NCBI GenBank assembly: GCA_031277855.1
Contig: JAITLO010000040.1
Coordinates: forward strand, 1-50,515
Reading direction: 5' to 3'
DNA: 50,515 bases
DNA from: Acidovorax sp.
GTDB taxonomy: Bacteria; Pseudomonadota; Gammaproteobacteria; Burkholderiales; Burkholderiaceae_C
This document shows, piece after piece, positions 8,068 through 16,907 of the stretch; positions within the stretch are counted from its first letter, which is position 1; every line of letters begins with the position of its first letter. The notes below the pieces were generated by a model, which saw nothing but the letters and a program-made list of their open reading frames with translations, made no database searches and was not told the DNA's origin. Made by a program: the position numbers and the translations under genes.

Positions 8068-8595
8068 TCAAGCCTGCGGGGTGTGGGGCTGTGCCAGGTA
8101 ATGTGCTTGCAACTGGTACATGCGCAGCACGGTGCGGTAGGCACCATTGGAGAAAAATTCATCCACCAACTGGCCTTCGGAAACAAAGCCCAGCTTGGTG
8201 TAGATGTGGATGGCCTTGGCATTTTCCTGGTCCACATGCAGATAGATTTTGTGCAGATTCAGCACCTTGAAGCCGTAGTCCAGGGCCAGGCGTGCGGCCT
8301 GGGCCGCAATGCCTTTGCCCTGGTGCTCGGGGGCGACGATGATCTGGAATTCCGCACGGCGGTGCACCTGGTCGATCTCGACCAGTTCGACCAGGCCGGC
8401 CGGCAGGCCTTCGTGTTCGACGATGAAGCGACGCTCGCCTTGGTCGTGGATGTGGTCGTTGTACAGGGCGGTGAGCTCGTCAAAGGTCTCAAAGGGTTCT
8501 TCGAACCAGTAGCGCATCACGCTGGCGTTGTTGTCCAGGCGGTGCACAAAGCGCAGGTCTTCGCGCTCCAGCGGGCGCAGGCGAATGGTGGTCAT
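8068..8595 (-). CDS. speG: Spermidine N1-acetyltransferase
   Basis: The 175-residue protein closely matches SpeG of enteric bacteria: [20 protein letters not shown] at the N-terminus, then [10 protein letters not shown] and [13 protein letters not shown]. The acetyl-CoA loop is in [20 protein letters not shown], and the C-terminal segment [16 protein letters not shown] is diagnostic. It acetylates spermidine and spermine with acetyl-CoA and so limits polyamine toxicity. I use the ATG at 8593-8595, just before the conserved start, instead of an earlier in-frame codon. It begins 11 bases after the efflux pump gene, which suggests cotranscription. Confidence 0.92.
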   Translation of the reverse strand: MTTIRLRPLEREDLRFVHRLDNNASVMRYWFEEPFETFDELTALYNDHIHDQGERRFIVEHEGLPAGLVELVEIDQVHRRAEFQIIVAPEHQGKGIAAQAARLALDYGFKVLNLHKIYLHVDQENAKAIHIYTKLGFVSEGQLVDEFFSNGAYRTVLRMYQLQAHYLAQPHTPQA

Positions 8596-8606
8596 GGGCA
8601 ATCCTT

Positions 8607-10130
8607 TCAATGTGCGGCGTGGGCAGCAGAGCGCAGCCGCAGGTGTACGGTGATCGCAGCCAGCAGCAGCAAGGCGGTGGCTGTCAGCAGCACGGCGGTG
8701 TAGCCGTGGTCAAAAGCGGTCTGTGCCGCCAGCACCAGGGGCTCGGCCACGGTGTGTGGCAGTTGCTCGGCAGCCAACAAGGCTTCATCCAGGCTGTCAC
8801 GCACCATGGCGGGCAGGGCGGGGCCGGTGGGCAGGTACAGCTGCCAAGCATAGACGGCGGACAGCAAGCTGCCCATCAGCGTCACACCCAGGGCTCCACC
8901 CAGTTCATAAGAGACCTCTTCCACCGAGGCGGCCATGCCGGCGCGCTCGGCGGAGGCACTCATCAAAATCGTTGCCGAGGCTGCGGTCATGGCTGCGCCA
9001 ATGCCCAGGCCCAGCACGGCCAGGCTCAGCGCCTGCCAGTGCGTGGCGCCCTGGTGCACCAGCCAATAGCCACCCATGCCCAGGCCGGACAGCAGCAGGG
9101 CGCTGGCCAGCAGCGGGCCGCTGCCCCAGCGGTGCAGCAGGCGTCCGGCGATGGGGCCGACCACAAAGGCCGCCAGTGGCAGCGGCACAATGGCCAGGCC
9201 GGCTTCCAGTGGTGAATAACCTTCCACCAGTTGCAGCCGCTGGCTGAAGACCAGCTCCATGCCCAGCAGTGACGCAGACGATACCAGGGCCGTGAGCACA
9301 GCCATGCTAAAGCCGGGGTTGCGAAATAGGGAAAGGTCCAGCAGCGGGTGGGCGCTGCGCCGCTGGCGGCGCACAAACACGCCCAGCAATGCGGCGCCGG
9401 CCACCAGGGTCAAGGCAGCCAGGCTCCAATCAGGGCTCACCTTGCCGGCTTCTTTGATGGCATAGGTGCAGCCCACCAGGCCAGCCATGACCAACAGGCT
9501 GCCTTGCCAGTCCCATGGGTGGCTGCGGTCACCCACGCTGTGGGGCACATAGCGCCAGGCCAGCGGCAGGGCCAGCAGCACGATGGGCACATTGACCAGA
9601 AACACCGATCCCCACCAGAAATGCTCCAGCAGCGCACCGCCCACCACGGGGCCGAAGGCTGCGCCACCCGAGGCTACAGAAGCCCAGATGCCAATGGCCA
9701 GCGCCCGCTCGCGGGCATCGCTAAAGCTCAGTCGGATCAGCGACAGCGTGGCCGGCATCATCATGGCAGCGCCCACGCCCAGCAGGGCGCGTGCGGCAAT
9801 CAGCACGCCGGAGCCGGGTGCAAAAGCGGCCAGCAGCGAGGCGGCGCCAAAAACCACCAGGCCGGCCATGAACAAGCGCTTGTGGCCCAGGCGGTCGCCC
9901 AGCGAGCCCATGCCCAGCAGCAGGCCGGAGACGACGAGGGCGTAGATGTTGACGATCCACAGCTTGGCCGAGGCGGTGGCTGCCAGATCGTGGGTGAGGC
10001 GCGGAAGCGCGGTGTAGAGCACCGTCATGTCAATGACGATAAGCATCAGGGCGACGGAGACGATGCCCAGCACCAGCCAGCGATGGGCTGGGGCTGCGGC
10101 GGGCGCAGCCATGCAGTGGGTGGTCGACAT
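8607..10130 (-). CDS. smvA: MFS efflux transporter, DHA2 (14-helix) family, SmvA/QacA-like
   Basis: The 507-residue protein has 14 predicted membrane helices. The first carries the DHA2 segment [15 protein letters not shown] and is followed by motif [12 protein letters not shown]. The antiporter motif C pattern appears in helix 5 ([21 protein letters not shown]). It looks most like SmvA, which exports cationic biocides such as methyl viologen and quaternary ammonium compounds using protons. It is transcribed away from a LysR gene and towards speG. In other bacteria smvA is usually paired with a TetR regulator, so a LysR partner is a local difference. The exact substrate range is inferred. Confidence 0.82.
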   Translation of the reverse strand: MSTTHCMAAPAAAPAHRWLVLGIVSVALMLIVIDMTVLYTALPRLTHDLAATASAKLWIVNIYALVVSGLLLGMGSLGDRLGHKRLFMAGLVVFGAASLLAAFAPGSGVLIAARALLGVGAAMMMPATLSLIRLSFSDARERALAIGIWASVASGGAAFGPVVGGALLEHFWWGSVFLVNVPIVLLALPLAWRYVPHSVGDRSHPWDWQGSLLVMAGLVGCTYAIKEAGKVSPDWSLAALTLVAGAALLGVFVRRQRRSAHPLLDLSLFRNPGFSMAVLTALVSSASLLGMELVFSQRLQLVEGYSPLEAGLAIVPLPLAAFVVGPIAGRLLHRWGSGPLLASALLLSGLGMGGYWLVHQGATHWQALSLAVLGLGIGAAMTAASATILMSASAERAGMAASVEEVSYELGGALGVTLMGSLLSAVYAWQLYLPTGPALPAMVRDSLDEALLAAEQLPHTVAEPLVLAAQTAFDHGYTAVLLTATALLLLAAITVHLRLRSAAHAAH

Positions 10131-10204
10131 AAGAAAAATCCTTGCATGAAAAGACGGCAGCGCTGGTCGAAACCCATGCCATCCAGCAGGCTTGCGGTCT
10201 TTTT

Positions 10205-10234
10205 GAATCGCAAATGATTCATCAATTACGTGAT
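10205..10234. promoter_or_regulatory. Inverted repeats in the smvA/lysR divergent promoter region
   Basis: Two adjacent imperfectly spaced inverted repeats lie in the 139-bp intergenic region: GAATC-N6-GATTC (10205-10220) and ATCA-N6-TGAT (10221-10234). LysR-type regulators usually bind such dyads between divergent genes, so they are candidate sites for the adjacent LysR protein. The classic T-N11-A form is not exact here. Confidence 0.4.
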
Positions 10235-10269
10235 TTATAAAAGTTTTGTGGCATCAGTAAAATTGATGC

Positions 10270-11163
10270 ATGGAATGGACACTGGAACGCTTGAACCAAT
10301 TCGTGGCCGTGGCCGACTGTGGCTCGATGACGCTGGCTGCGCGCCGTCTGGGTCGTGCCCAATCGGCCATCAGCATGGCCATGGGCCTGCTGGAGGCGGA
10401 TCTGGGACTGGAGCTTTTTGACCGATCCGGCCGTGCCGTGCGCCTGACTCCGGCAGGCCAGGTGATGCTGCTGGAAGCGCGCGCCCTGCTGGACCAGGCC
10501 CAGGCGCTGAACCTGCGTGCCCAGTCGCTGGTGAATGGGCCATCGGCCAAGCTGACCATGGCGCTGGACGAGGCCATGCCCTACCAGCCCATACGCCAGC
10601 TGCTGGGCGAGCTGGCGCAGCGCTTTCCGGCGCTGGAGCTGACGGTGCTCAATGGCACAGCGGCCCAGGTGGCGCGTGATGTGCAGGCTCAGCGTGCGCA
10701 GCTGGCATTTCATTTTGACTGGGGGCCGGTGGGCAGTGACTTCAGCCAGCGCTATGTGGCCGGCGTGCCGCAAATGCTGTGCGTGGCGCGCGGCCATGCG
10801 CTGGCCAGGCAGCAGGTGGTCAGCCGCCAGGAGCTGGCCGCGTTGCGCCAGCTGGTGATGCACATCGAAGGCGTGCCCGACCGGGTGCACAGCCCCCGCG
10901 TGTGGCGCTGTGACAGCTTCTACATCACCGTGGACATGGTGGCCGATGGCCTGGGCTGGTCCATCTTGCCGCGCAACATCATCGAATATGGCGGAGCACG
11001 AGGACGCATTGCCGTGCTGCACTGTGCCGACCTCAAGCCACCACCCTTGGCCGTGCGCATGCTCAGCTTGCAGGGCGCGGTGCTGGATGACTGTGTGCTG
11101 TGGATTCAGCAGCGCATGGCCGAGCTGCTGATGCCAGAAGGCGGTGGTGGAGCTGTGACGTAG
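10270..11163 (+). CDS. LysR family transcriptional regulator
   Basis: The 297-residue protein has the LysR winged helix-turn-helix in residues 1-60, with FVAVADCGSMTLAARRLGRA and QSAISMAMGLLEADLGLELF, followed by DRSGRAVRLTPAG. The C-terminal part is a two-lobe effector-binding domain; its second lobe includes WRCDSFYITVDMVADGLGWS. It is divergent from smvA with inverted repeats between them, so it most likely controls the pump and perhaps itself. The inducer is unknown. The ATG at 10270 is the first start that keeps the full DNA-binding domain. Confidence 0.9.
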   Translation: MEWTLERLNQFVAVADCGSMTLAARRLGRAQSAISMAMGLLEADLGLELFDRSGRAVRLTPAGQVMLLEARALLDQAQALNLRAQSLVNGPSAKLTMALDEAMPYQPIRQLLGELAQRFPALELTVLNGTAAQVARDVQAQRAQLAFHFDWGPVGSDFSQRYVAGVPQMLCVARGHALARQQVVSRQELAALRQLVMHIEGVPDRVHSPRVWRCDSFYITVDMVADGLGWSILPRNIIEYGGARGRIAVLHCADLKPPPLAVRMLSLQGAVLDDCVLWIQQRMAELLMPEGGGGAVT

Positions 11164-11347
11164 AGAAAAAAATCTGCATTCAATCCGATACAAAGCGTTG
11201 CTACATCTGCATGGGTAGCTCCTTTTTTTAAATGCGCTTGCCGTTGCGCCGTGGCATGTCTTGTCATGGCCGCAGTTCGCCCCCAGCTAAGGCAAAGGCC
11301 CTGTGGGGTCTCACGCATGGCTGCCTATTCGGCCGCCGAGGATTGCC

Positions 11348-12406
11348 ATGAAATTTGACGGTTTTTTTCGCGCACCGGTGGCCGACTATGTACAGTCCCC
11401 CCAGTTTGTTGGCGGACGCTTTCGCAACATCCACCCCCGGCCTGTCCAGGAGCCCAAGCCTGACGCCAAGGTGTTGTGGGATTTTTTCTTCAACAAGCCC
11501 CGCCATGCCGAGCCGGATGTGGCGTTGCCGGTGCAGCCGCTCACCAGGGCCCAGCTGGATGCGGTGCCCGAGCGCAGCCTCTACCGCATAGGCCACTCCA
11601 CACTGCTGATGAAGCTGCGCGGCGGTTGGTGGATTACCGACCCGGTGTTTGCCCAGCGTGTCTCGCCACTGCCGTTTTTTGGGCCCAAGCGCTTTCATGC
11701 GCCGCCGATTGCCCTGCATGAGCTGCCAGCATTGCGCGGCGTGCTGCTGTCCCACGATCACTACGACCACCTGGACCGCGCCGCCGTGCGCGCGCTGGCG
11801 GCCAAGACCGATGTCTTTCTCTGCACCCTGGGCGTGGGCGACCGGCTGCAAGCCTGGGGCGTGCCCGCTGCCAAGGTGCAGCAGTACGACTGGTGGCAAA
11901 GCGCCGAGGTGGATGGTTTGCGCTTCACGGCCACGCCGGCCCAGCATTTCTCGGGCCGAGGACTGCGCGATGGCAATCGCACGCTGTGGGCCTCATGGGT
12001 GATTGAAGACCTGGAAAGTGCCCGGCCGCTGCGCATCTTCTTCAGTGGCGACGGCGGTTATTTCGACGGCTTTGCCGAGATCGGTCGGCGCTTTGGCGCG
12101 TTCGACATCACGCTGATGGAAACAGGCGCCTACAACGAACACTGGCCCTATGTGCACATGCATCCGGCGCAGACCGTGCAGGCCCACCAGGACCTGGGTG
12201 GCCAATGGCTGCTGCCCATACACAACGGCACTTTCAGCCTGGCCATGCATGCCTGGTGGGACCCGTTTGAGCAGGTAGTGGCTTTGGGCCAGGCACAGGG
12301 CGTGGCCGTTGCCACGCCCATGATGGGTGAGCGCCTGGACCTGAATGCGCCGCATGCGGGCGAGCGTTGGTGGCAGGCACTCATGCCGGCGGGGGGAGGC
12401 GCTTGA
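11348..12406 (+). CDS. Metallo-beta-lactamase-fold hydrolase, UlaG/NAPE-PLD-like
   Basis: The 352-residue protein has the metal-binding motif SHDHYDHLD (HxHxDH, about residues 136-144), a further ligand region ATPAQHFSGRG, FFSGDGGYFDGF carrying the bridging aspartate, and a late histidine in LLPIHNGTFSLAMH. The order and the double tryptophan WWITDPVF match the family that includes N-acyl-phosphatidylethanolamine phospholipase D and UlaG-like lactonases. A phosphodiesterase acting on lipids or a metabolite is plausible, but the substrate is not defined. The ATG at 11348 follows GAGGA at good spacing; an upstream in-frame start would add 15 poorly conserved residues. Confidence 0.85.
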   Translation: MKFDGFFRAPVADYVQSPQFVGGRFRNIHPRPVQEPKPDAKVLWDFFFNKPRHAEPDVALPVQPLTRAQLDAVPERSLYRIGHSTLLMKLRGGWWITDPVFAQRVSPLPFFGPKRFHAPPIALHELPALRGVLLSHDHYDHLDRAAVRALAAKTDVFLCTLGVGDRLQAWGVPAAKVQQYDWWQSAEVDGLRFTATPAQHFSGRGLRDGNRTLWASWVIEDLESARPLRIFFSGDGGYFDGFAEIGRRFGAFDITLMETGAYNEHWPYVHMHPAQTVQAHQDLGGQWLLPIHNGTFSLAMHAWWDPFEQVVALGQAQGVAVATPMMGERLDLNAPHAGERWWQALMPAGGGA

Positions 12407-12482
12407 CGCCAAAGCAGATGCGACGGCCACAGGCAAAAGCCTTGACCCAGCTGGCCGCCCGCCGCTGCGCGACAATCTGAGC

Positions 12483-12716
12483 ATGACAAGCCCTGAGCAG
12501 CAACCCCGCAACCCTTTGCACGGCATCACGCTGGAGCGCATGCTGACCGATCTGGTTGATTTTTACGGCTGGGACGGCATGGCGCGGCGCATCCAGTTGC
12601 GCTGCTTTCAGCAAGAGCCCAGCATTACCTCCAGCCTGCGCCTGCTGCGCAAAACGCCCTGGGCGCGCGAGAAGGTGGAGGCCTTGTACCTGCAGACGCT
12701 GCGCCGCCACGGCTAA
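12483..12716 (+). CDS. VF530 family small DNA-binding-type protein (DUF2132)
   Basis: This 77-residue protein matches the VF530 family: NPLHGITLERMLTDLVDFYG, then the basic segment ARRIQLRCF and the end SITSSLRLLRKTPWAREKVE, leading to LYLQTLRRHG. The family is small, helical and proposed to bind DNA; its cellular role is not known. The start is the ATG at 12483; longer readings extend into the upstream hydrolase gene and are not supported. It lies 76 bases after that gene and may be cotranscribed. Confidence 0.85.
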   Translation: MTSPEQQPRNPLHGITLERMLTDLVDFYGWDGMARRIQLRCFQQEPSITSSLRLLRKTPWAREKVEALYLQTLRRHG

Positions 12717-13019
12717 ACAGCTGCGCTGATTCATGTGAAAACCTTGGGCTTTGCTCGCGCCTTGTTTTGTGGCGGCCATACAGCGCTTGATGCTTTGTTG
12801 CTCGCCCTTGCCGTATCCCGATACTGTCTGCGGGCGAGACGCCGCGCCTCAAGCGCTGTCTGGCCGTTGTGGGGTGGGGTTCAGTGCCCACTGAATTTTT
12901 CAAGCCCACTCCGGCCGGCTGCAAGTCCTAATCTGGCGTCCAGTGGTGCATGGCGCTGCGTATGAAGTCTGGGCGCCCACACCAGGGCACCGCGCAAGGG
13001 CCTACGCCGGCCGTGCCGC
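12717..13019. other. Intergenic stretch with weak hairpin and one dispersed repeat copy
   Basis: This 303-bp space between two convergent genes holds no credible gene; a 76-codon open frame in it begins with GTG, lacks a ribosome site and has no recognisable features. A small hairpin (TTCAGT/ACTGAA, 12880-12895) followed by five T residues could be a weak terminator for the plus-strand genes. The right edge carries a copy of the 36-bp dispersed repeat described separately. Confidence 0.6.
12983..13018 (+). repeat. Dispersed 36-bp intergenic repeat, copy 1
   Basis: This sequence, which begins CAGGGCACCGCGCAAGGGCC, recurs at 45636-45671 with a single base difference (T versus C near the end). 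Both copies are intergenic, in the same orientation, and between convergent genes. The stretch after it (CTCAGGGGG) also resembles the repeat at 19397-19485. It looks like a short dispersed repeat of the kind common in Comamonadaceae. Confidence 0.75.
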
Positions 13020-13574
13020 TCAGGGGGTTCCAGGCTTTCTATACCCCACAAACTGTGGGAAAAACTCGGCCACGCCGGGGCCGTTGAAGTCCCAGCCCTT
13101 GCATTGACCCAGATAGCGGGGCGGCTCGCCAGGCTGGGCGTTGAAGGCGCCCACAATGCTTTGGAAAGCGGCGGTGGCCATGGATTGCAGCAGCTCGCGC
13201 ATATGGGTGCAGCCGGCCACGCTGCCCAGGTTGGCTTCTATGGATTTGCGCCAGCCGCGGGCCATGCAGCAGCCCACCATTTTTTGCATGGACGCCAGGG
13301 CCGCAGGGCAGCCGCCCAGGGGATGGGCATCCATGGCGGCTTCTATGGATTGCACCACCAGCTGGGTGTTCACGGTCACGCGTATCCACATATGGTGTAT
13401 GGGATCGCCCGCCTTGCGTATGCCTCCGCGGTTCACGTAGGGAATATCGACGGCCTTGGTATCGATCAGCTCGCCTTCAATGTCCCAGAGCCCGTCCTCG
13501 CGAACAAAGCTGTGGAAGTTGGTGCGGCGAATATGCTGGGGCTGGCGGGCAACCGCGGGAGCAGACAAAGGCAT
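13020..13574 (-). CDS. DUF2889 domain-containing protein
   Basis: The 184-residue protein fits DUF2889: it opens IRRTNFHSFVREDGLWDIEG, continues with the LIDTKAVDI segment and HHMWIRVTVN, has a cysteine-containing middle (GGCPAALASMQKMVG) and ends with the GCTHMRELLQSMATAAFQS motif. The family has no known function. It is soluble, with no signal peptide. In Burkholderiales such genes are often found near aldehyde dehydrogenase or aromatic-compound genes, and here the ALDH gene is immediately upstream on the same strand, 169 bases away. Confidence 0.8.
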   Translation of the reverse strand: MPLSAPAVARQPQHIRRTNFHSFVREDGLWDIEGELIDTKAVDIPYVNRGGIRKAGDPIHHMWIRVTVNTQLVVQSIEAAMDAHPLGGCPAALASMQKMVGCCMARGWRKSIEANLGSVAGCTHMRELLQSMATAAFQSIVGAFNAQPGEPPRYLGQCKGWDFNGPGVAEFFPQFVGYRKPGTP

Positions 13575-13689
13575 GTGAGGCGTGGGGCATGGGCCTGTCC
13601 ATGTGTGGCGGGCAGGCCTTGTAAATTTGATAGCGGCTGCAGCGCTGAGGGGGGGCGCAAGCCGGTCAGGGCTTGCATCCTACCGGGAA

Positions 13690-13711
13690 AGCGGACTCTG
13701 GGTTGTCCGCT
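13690..13711. repeat. Short hairpin between ALDH and DUF2889 genes
   Basis: AGCGGAC and GTCCGCT form a perfect 7-bp stem with an 8-base loop about 30 bases beyond the ALDH stop codon. There is no long T tract on the minus strand, so it may be a weak terminator or an RNA-stabilising hairpin. Confidence 0.4.
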
Positions 13712-13743
13712 ATTTGTCAACCATGCGGGATAGGGTGCAGGCC

Positions 13744-15177
13744 TCAGCCGTGGCGCAGGGCCACGGTTTTGAGCACGGTAAAGCCGTACAAGGCCTCAAA
13801 GCCTTTTTCGCGGCCATGGCCGCTGGATTTGACGCCGCCAAAGGGCAGCTCCACACCGCCGCCTGCGCCGTAGTTGTTGATGAAGACCTGGCCGCAGCGC
13901 AGTGCCCGCGCCATGCGGAACTGGCGGGCGCCGTCGCGTGTCCACACGCCAGCCACCAGGCCGAATTGCGTGCCATTGGCCAGGCGAATGGCATCGGCCT
14001 CATCGTCAAAAGCCATGGCGGCCAGCACCGGGCCAAAGACTTCTTCCTGCGCAAGTCGGTGCTCGGGGGGCACATCGCGCAGCAGGGTGGGGGCCTGGTA
14101 GAAGCCGGTTTCGGGTGCATCGTCCACGATCTGGCCCTGGGCCACCACGGGAATGCCAGCTACTTGCGCATCGGACAGAAAATCCCAGACGCGCTGCTGC
14201 TGGCTTTGGCGAATCAAGGGGCCCACGTCCAAGTCCAGAGCGGCTGGGCCCACGCGCAGTGCGGCAAAGGCCTGGCCCAGGCGCTCCAACAGCGGCTCGT
14301 AGATGCTGCGTTGTACCAGCAGGCGCGAGCCGGCCGAGCAGGTCTGGCCGGCGTTTTGCACGATGGCGTTGACCAGGGTGGGGATGGCCGCGTCCAGGTC
14401 GGCGTCCTCGAAGACGATTTGCGGGCTTTTGCCGCCGAGCTCCAGCGTGACAGGGGTGTGGTGTTCGGCCGCGGCCTGCTGGATCAGCGTGCCCACATGG
14501 GGGCTGCCGGTAAAGCTGAGGTGGTTGATATCGGGGTGGCGGGCCAGGGCATCACCGGTTTCATGACCATACCCGGTGACGATGTTGATGCAGCCGGGGG
14601 GGAAGCCGGCCTCTGCGGCCAGTTGGGCCACGCGCAGCACGGACAGGCAGGCATCTTCCGCAGGTTTGACCACGCAGGTGTTGCCGGCCGCCAGGGCCGC
14701 GCCCACGCAGCGGCCAAAAATCTGCATGGGGTAGTTCCAGGGCACGACATGGCCTGTCACGCCATGGGGCTCGCGCCAGGTCAGCACGCTATAGCCTTCC
14801 TGGTAGGGAATGGTCTCGCCATGCAGCTTGTCACAGGCGCCGGCATAGAACTCGAAATAGCGTGCCAGCGAGAGCGCGTCTGCTCGGGCCTGCTTGGTGG
14901 GCTTGCCGCAGTCGCGCTGCTCGATGGCCGTCAACTCCACGGCATGCTCTTGTACCAGCTGAGACAGGCGCATCAGCAGGCGCCCGCGTTCCACGGCCGG
15001 GGTTTTGCGCCACACGCTCTCATAGCACTGGCGTGCGGCAGAGACTGCAGCGTCCACGTCTTCGGCATTGCCACGCTGAATGTCTTCAAAGATCTGGCCG
15101 TCCGAAGGATCCATCACCGCAATCGTGCGGCCGGAGGTGGACGGAACGGGAGCATTGGCGATGTAGTGGTATTGCAT
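13744..15177 (-). CDS. NAD(P)-dependent aldehyde dehydrogenase
   Basis: The 477-residue protein is a complete aldehyde dehydrogenase. Visible family elements are GVTGHVVPWNYPMQIFGRCV (the coenzyme site with the catalytic asparagine), VVKPAEDA, FTGSPHVG, the general base in LELGGKSPQ, the nucleophilic cysteine in NAGQTCSAGSR and the late EEVFGPVLA. It oxidises an aldehyde to the acid. The sequence resembles betaine-aldehyde/gamma-aminobutyraldehyde dehydrogenase-like members, but the substrate cannot be assigned. No partner enzyme lies beside it. Confidence 0.92.
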   Translation of the reverse strand: MQYHYIANAPVPSTSGRTIAVMDPSDGQIFEDIQRGNAEDVDAAVSAARQCYESVWRKTPAVERGRLLMRLSQLVQEHAVELTAIEQRDCGKPTKQARADALSLARYFEFYAGACDKLHGETIPYQEGYSVLTWREPHGVTGHVVPWNYPMQIFGRCVGAALAAGNTCVVKPAEDACLSVLRVAQLAAEAGFPPGCINIVTGYGHETGDALARHPDINHLSFTGSPHVGTLIQQAAAEHHTPVTLELGGKSPQIVFEDADLDAAIPTLVNAIVQNAGQTCSAGSRLLVQRSIYEPLLERLGQAFAALRVGPAALDLDVGPLIRQSQQQRVWDFLSDAQVAGIPVVAQGQIVDDAPETGFYQAPTLLRDVPPEHRLAQEEVFGPVLAAMAFDDEADAIRLANGTQFGLVAGVWTRDGARQFRMARALRCGQVFINNYGAGGGVELPFGGVKSSGHGREKGFEALYGFTVLKTVALRHG

Positions 15178-15401
15178 GCTGAATATTGTGGCGATCTACA
15201 TTCGACGGGCTAGTCGTGCAGGCGTTATTGACAAATACACATTGGTGTCGAAAAGCTTGTGGCAGCTTATCTATCAAGGGCATGCTGCTATTGAAAACAT
15301 GAATACCGGGGTTTTCCCTGGTCGGAAGCCAGTTGCCTGGCGACAGTCAGCAAGACGGGATATCCCTAGAGAAAAATGGTCTTGGATACAGAAAAATTTT
15401 G

Positions 15402-15426
15402 TAAAAACACACGATCGTGCTTTTTG
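15402..15426. promoter_or_regulatory. Palindrome upstream of the Mpo1-like gene
   Basis: CACGATCGTG is a perfect 10-bp palindrome at 15410-15419, flanked symmetrically by A and T tracts, 41 bases before the ATG at 15460. It may be an operator, but no regulator is nearby. The rest of the 282-bp space between the divergent ALDH and Mpo1-like genes shows nothing definite. Confidence 0.35.
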
Positions 15427-15459
15427 TCGTCATAGGATCTTTATTTTGGGAGCCTGCCC

Positions 15460-15990
15460 ATGAAAACCTTGATCGATCAGCTGTCGCAGTACGCCGACTA
15501 CCACCGCGATCCACGCAACATCCTCACCCATTTTGTCGGTGTGCCCCTGATTTTGTGGGCCGTGGTGATCTTGCTGTCGCGCCCGGCCTGGGAGCTGGCG
15601 GCCCTGGGCGGTTTGCCTTGTTCACCGGCCTTGGTGGCGGCGCTGCTGGTCTGCTGTTATTACCTCTTGCTGGATATGCGCTATGGCCTGGCCATGGCCG
15701 TGGTGCTGGCGGCCATGCTGGCGCTGGCAGTGCCGCTGGCCCGCCAGGACACCAGTGTCTGGTTGGGCTGGGGCCTGGGAATTTTTGTGGTGGGTTGGGT
15801 GATCCAGTTTGTGGGCCACTGGTGGGAAGGGCGCAAGCCCGCCTTTATGGACGACATCGTGGGCTTGCTGATAGGCCCGCTGTTCGTGATGGCCGAAATG
15901 GGCTTTGGCCTGGGCTTGCGCCGCGAGGTACAGCAGGCAGTGGAGGAGCGCAGCGGCCCGGTGCGCCGGCGCCAGGTGCAGCATTCTTGA
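15460..15990 (+). CDS. Mpo1-like (DUF962) membrane protein
   Basis: The 176-residue protein has four membrane segments and the Mpo1 motif HRDPRNILTHFVGVP near residues 15-29, plus the C-terminal motif FVGHWWEGRKPAF. Yeast Mpo1 is an iron-dependent dioxygenase that alpha-oxidises 2-hydroxy fatty acids; bacterial members are assigned to the family but rarely tested. The ATG at 15460 has GGGAG upstream. It lies 146 bases before ppa on the same strand. Confidence 0.85.
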   Translation: MKTLIDQLSQYADYHRDPRNILTHFVGVPLILWAVVILLSRPAWELAALGGLPCSPALVAALLVCCYYLLLDMRYGLAMAVVLAAMLALAVPLARQDTSVWLGWGLGIFVVGWVIQFVGHWWEGRKPAFMDDIVGLLIGPLFVMAEMGFGLGLRREVQQAVEERSGPVRRRQVQHS

Positions 15991-16136
15991 AGGCCTACGG
16001 CCGAGGCGGATAGAGCAGGGGATGCGGATATTCCACCGCCCTGCAAGAAGTTGGCAAGGGTGAGCGCCTAAAATGCCTGGGTTTGCCCTTGGTTGTGCTG
16101 AGGGCGCGTGTTTGCAACTTCTCTCTATTCACCACC

Positions 16137-16664
16137 ATGTCTTTGAACAATGTGACCCCCGGCTCCAAGGCGCCTGAAGTTTTCAATGTCGTGATCGAAA
16201 TCTCGGCCAACTCCGCTCCCGTGAAGTACGAAGTGGACAAGGAAACCGGCTGCGTGTTCGTGGATCGCTTCCTGGGTACGGCCATGCACTACCCCGTGAA
16301 CTATGGCTATGTGCCCCAAACCCTGGCTGGCGACGGTGACCCGGTGGACGTGCTGGTGATGACTCCCTTCCCCCTGCCCACCGGTGTGGTCGTGCCCTGC
16401 CGCGCCATCGGTATCTTGCAAATGGAAGACGAGTCCGGCGTGGACGGCAAGGTGCTGGCTGTGCCCACCCAAAAGCTGCTGCCCGCCTATGACAAGATCA
16501 ACCACCTGAGCGATATCCACGACATCACGCTGCAGCAGATCTCCCATTTCTTTGAACACTACAAGGACCTGGAAAAGGGCAAGTGGGTCAAGGTGCTGGG
16601 CTGGAAGGGCCTGGACGAAGCCCACAAGGAAATCACCGACGGCATCGCTGCCTACAAGGGCTGA
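16137..16664 (+). CDS. ppa: Inorganic pyrophosphatase (class I)
   Basis: The 175-residue enzyme hydrolyses pyrophosphate to phosphate and pulls biosynthetic reactions forward. It shows the class I signature GDGDPVDVLV with the metal-binding aspartates, the early KYEVDKETG segment, YPVNYGYVPQ and the later PTQKLLPAYDKINH with DLEKGKWVKV. Length is typical for bacterial hexameric enzymes. The ATG at 16137 fits the family start; there is no strong Shine-Dalgarno. A long perfect hairpin follows the stop codon. Confidence 0.95.
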   Translation: MSLNNVTPGSKAPEVFNVVIEISANSAPVKYEVDKETGCVFVDRFLGTAMHYPVNYGYVPQTLAGDGDPVDVLVMTPFPLPTGVVVPCRAIGILQMEDESGVDGKVLAVPTQKLLPAYDKINHLSDIHDITLQQISHFFEHYKDLEKGKWVKVLGWKGLDEAHKEITDGIAAYKG

Positions 16665-16669
16665 GTGGC

Positions 16670-16698
16670 AATAAACCATTTTTTAAAAATGGTTTATT
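16670..16698 (+). terminator. Perfect 29-base hairpin after ppa
   Basis: AATAAACCATTTTT and its exact complement flank a single T, so the 29-base sequence folds on itself completely. It is AT-rich and starts six bases after the ppa stop codon. It could end or protect the ppa message, but it lacks a GC-rich stem with a separate T tract. Confidence 0.5.
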
Positions 16699-16776
16699 GA
16701 AAGACAGCGTCAGCTGTTGTCAGCTTGACGGCTGCCAGGGGACAAGTCCCTTGGTGGCAGCTGAAAGCCCAGGTGC

Positions 16777-16814
16777 AAACGCGCGTTCTCGAAAGAGAAC
16801 GCGCGTTTTCTTTT
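16777..16814 (+). terminator. Intrinsic terminator with GAAA tetraloop
   Basis: A perfect 14-bp stem (AAACGCGCGTTCTC at 16777-16790 and its complement at 16795-16808) is closed by a GAAA tetraloop and followed by TCTTTT. It is a strong plus-strand terminator that separates the ppa transcript from the chemoreceptor gene. Confidence 0.8.
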
Positions 16815-16907
16815 GTAACATTCTCGCGCCTGCCGTGGGGAGGCGCATGTGGGGTGCGCTGCGAGCGGGCGAATGCCTGGAGGCATTTCTGATCGGGAGG
16901 AGAGCGA

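Noticed and set aside
12735..12965. Open frame in the VF530-DUF2889 gap
   Set aside because: It starts at GTG without a ribosome site, crosses a candidate terminator hairpin and has no recognisable family features.
13582..15213. Plus-strand open frame of 543 codons opposite the aldehyde dehydrogenase gene
   Set aside because: It lies over a complete ALDH on the other strand and has a shadow-like Gly/Gln/His/Ala-rich composition.
15228..15256. TTGACA at 15228 as a promoter -35 for the Mpo1-like gene
   Set aside because: No acceptable -10 hexamer is found at 16-18 bases spacing, so I did not call a promoter.
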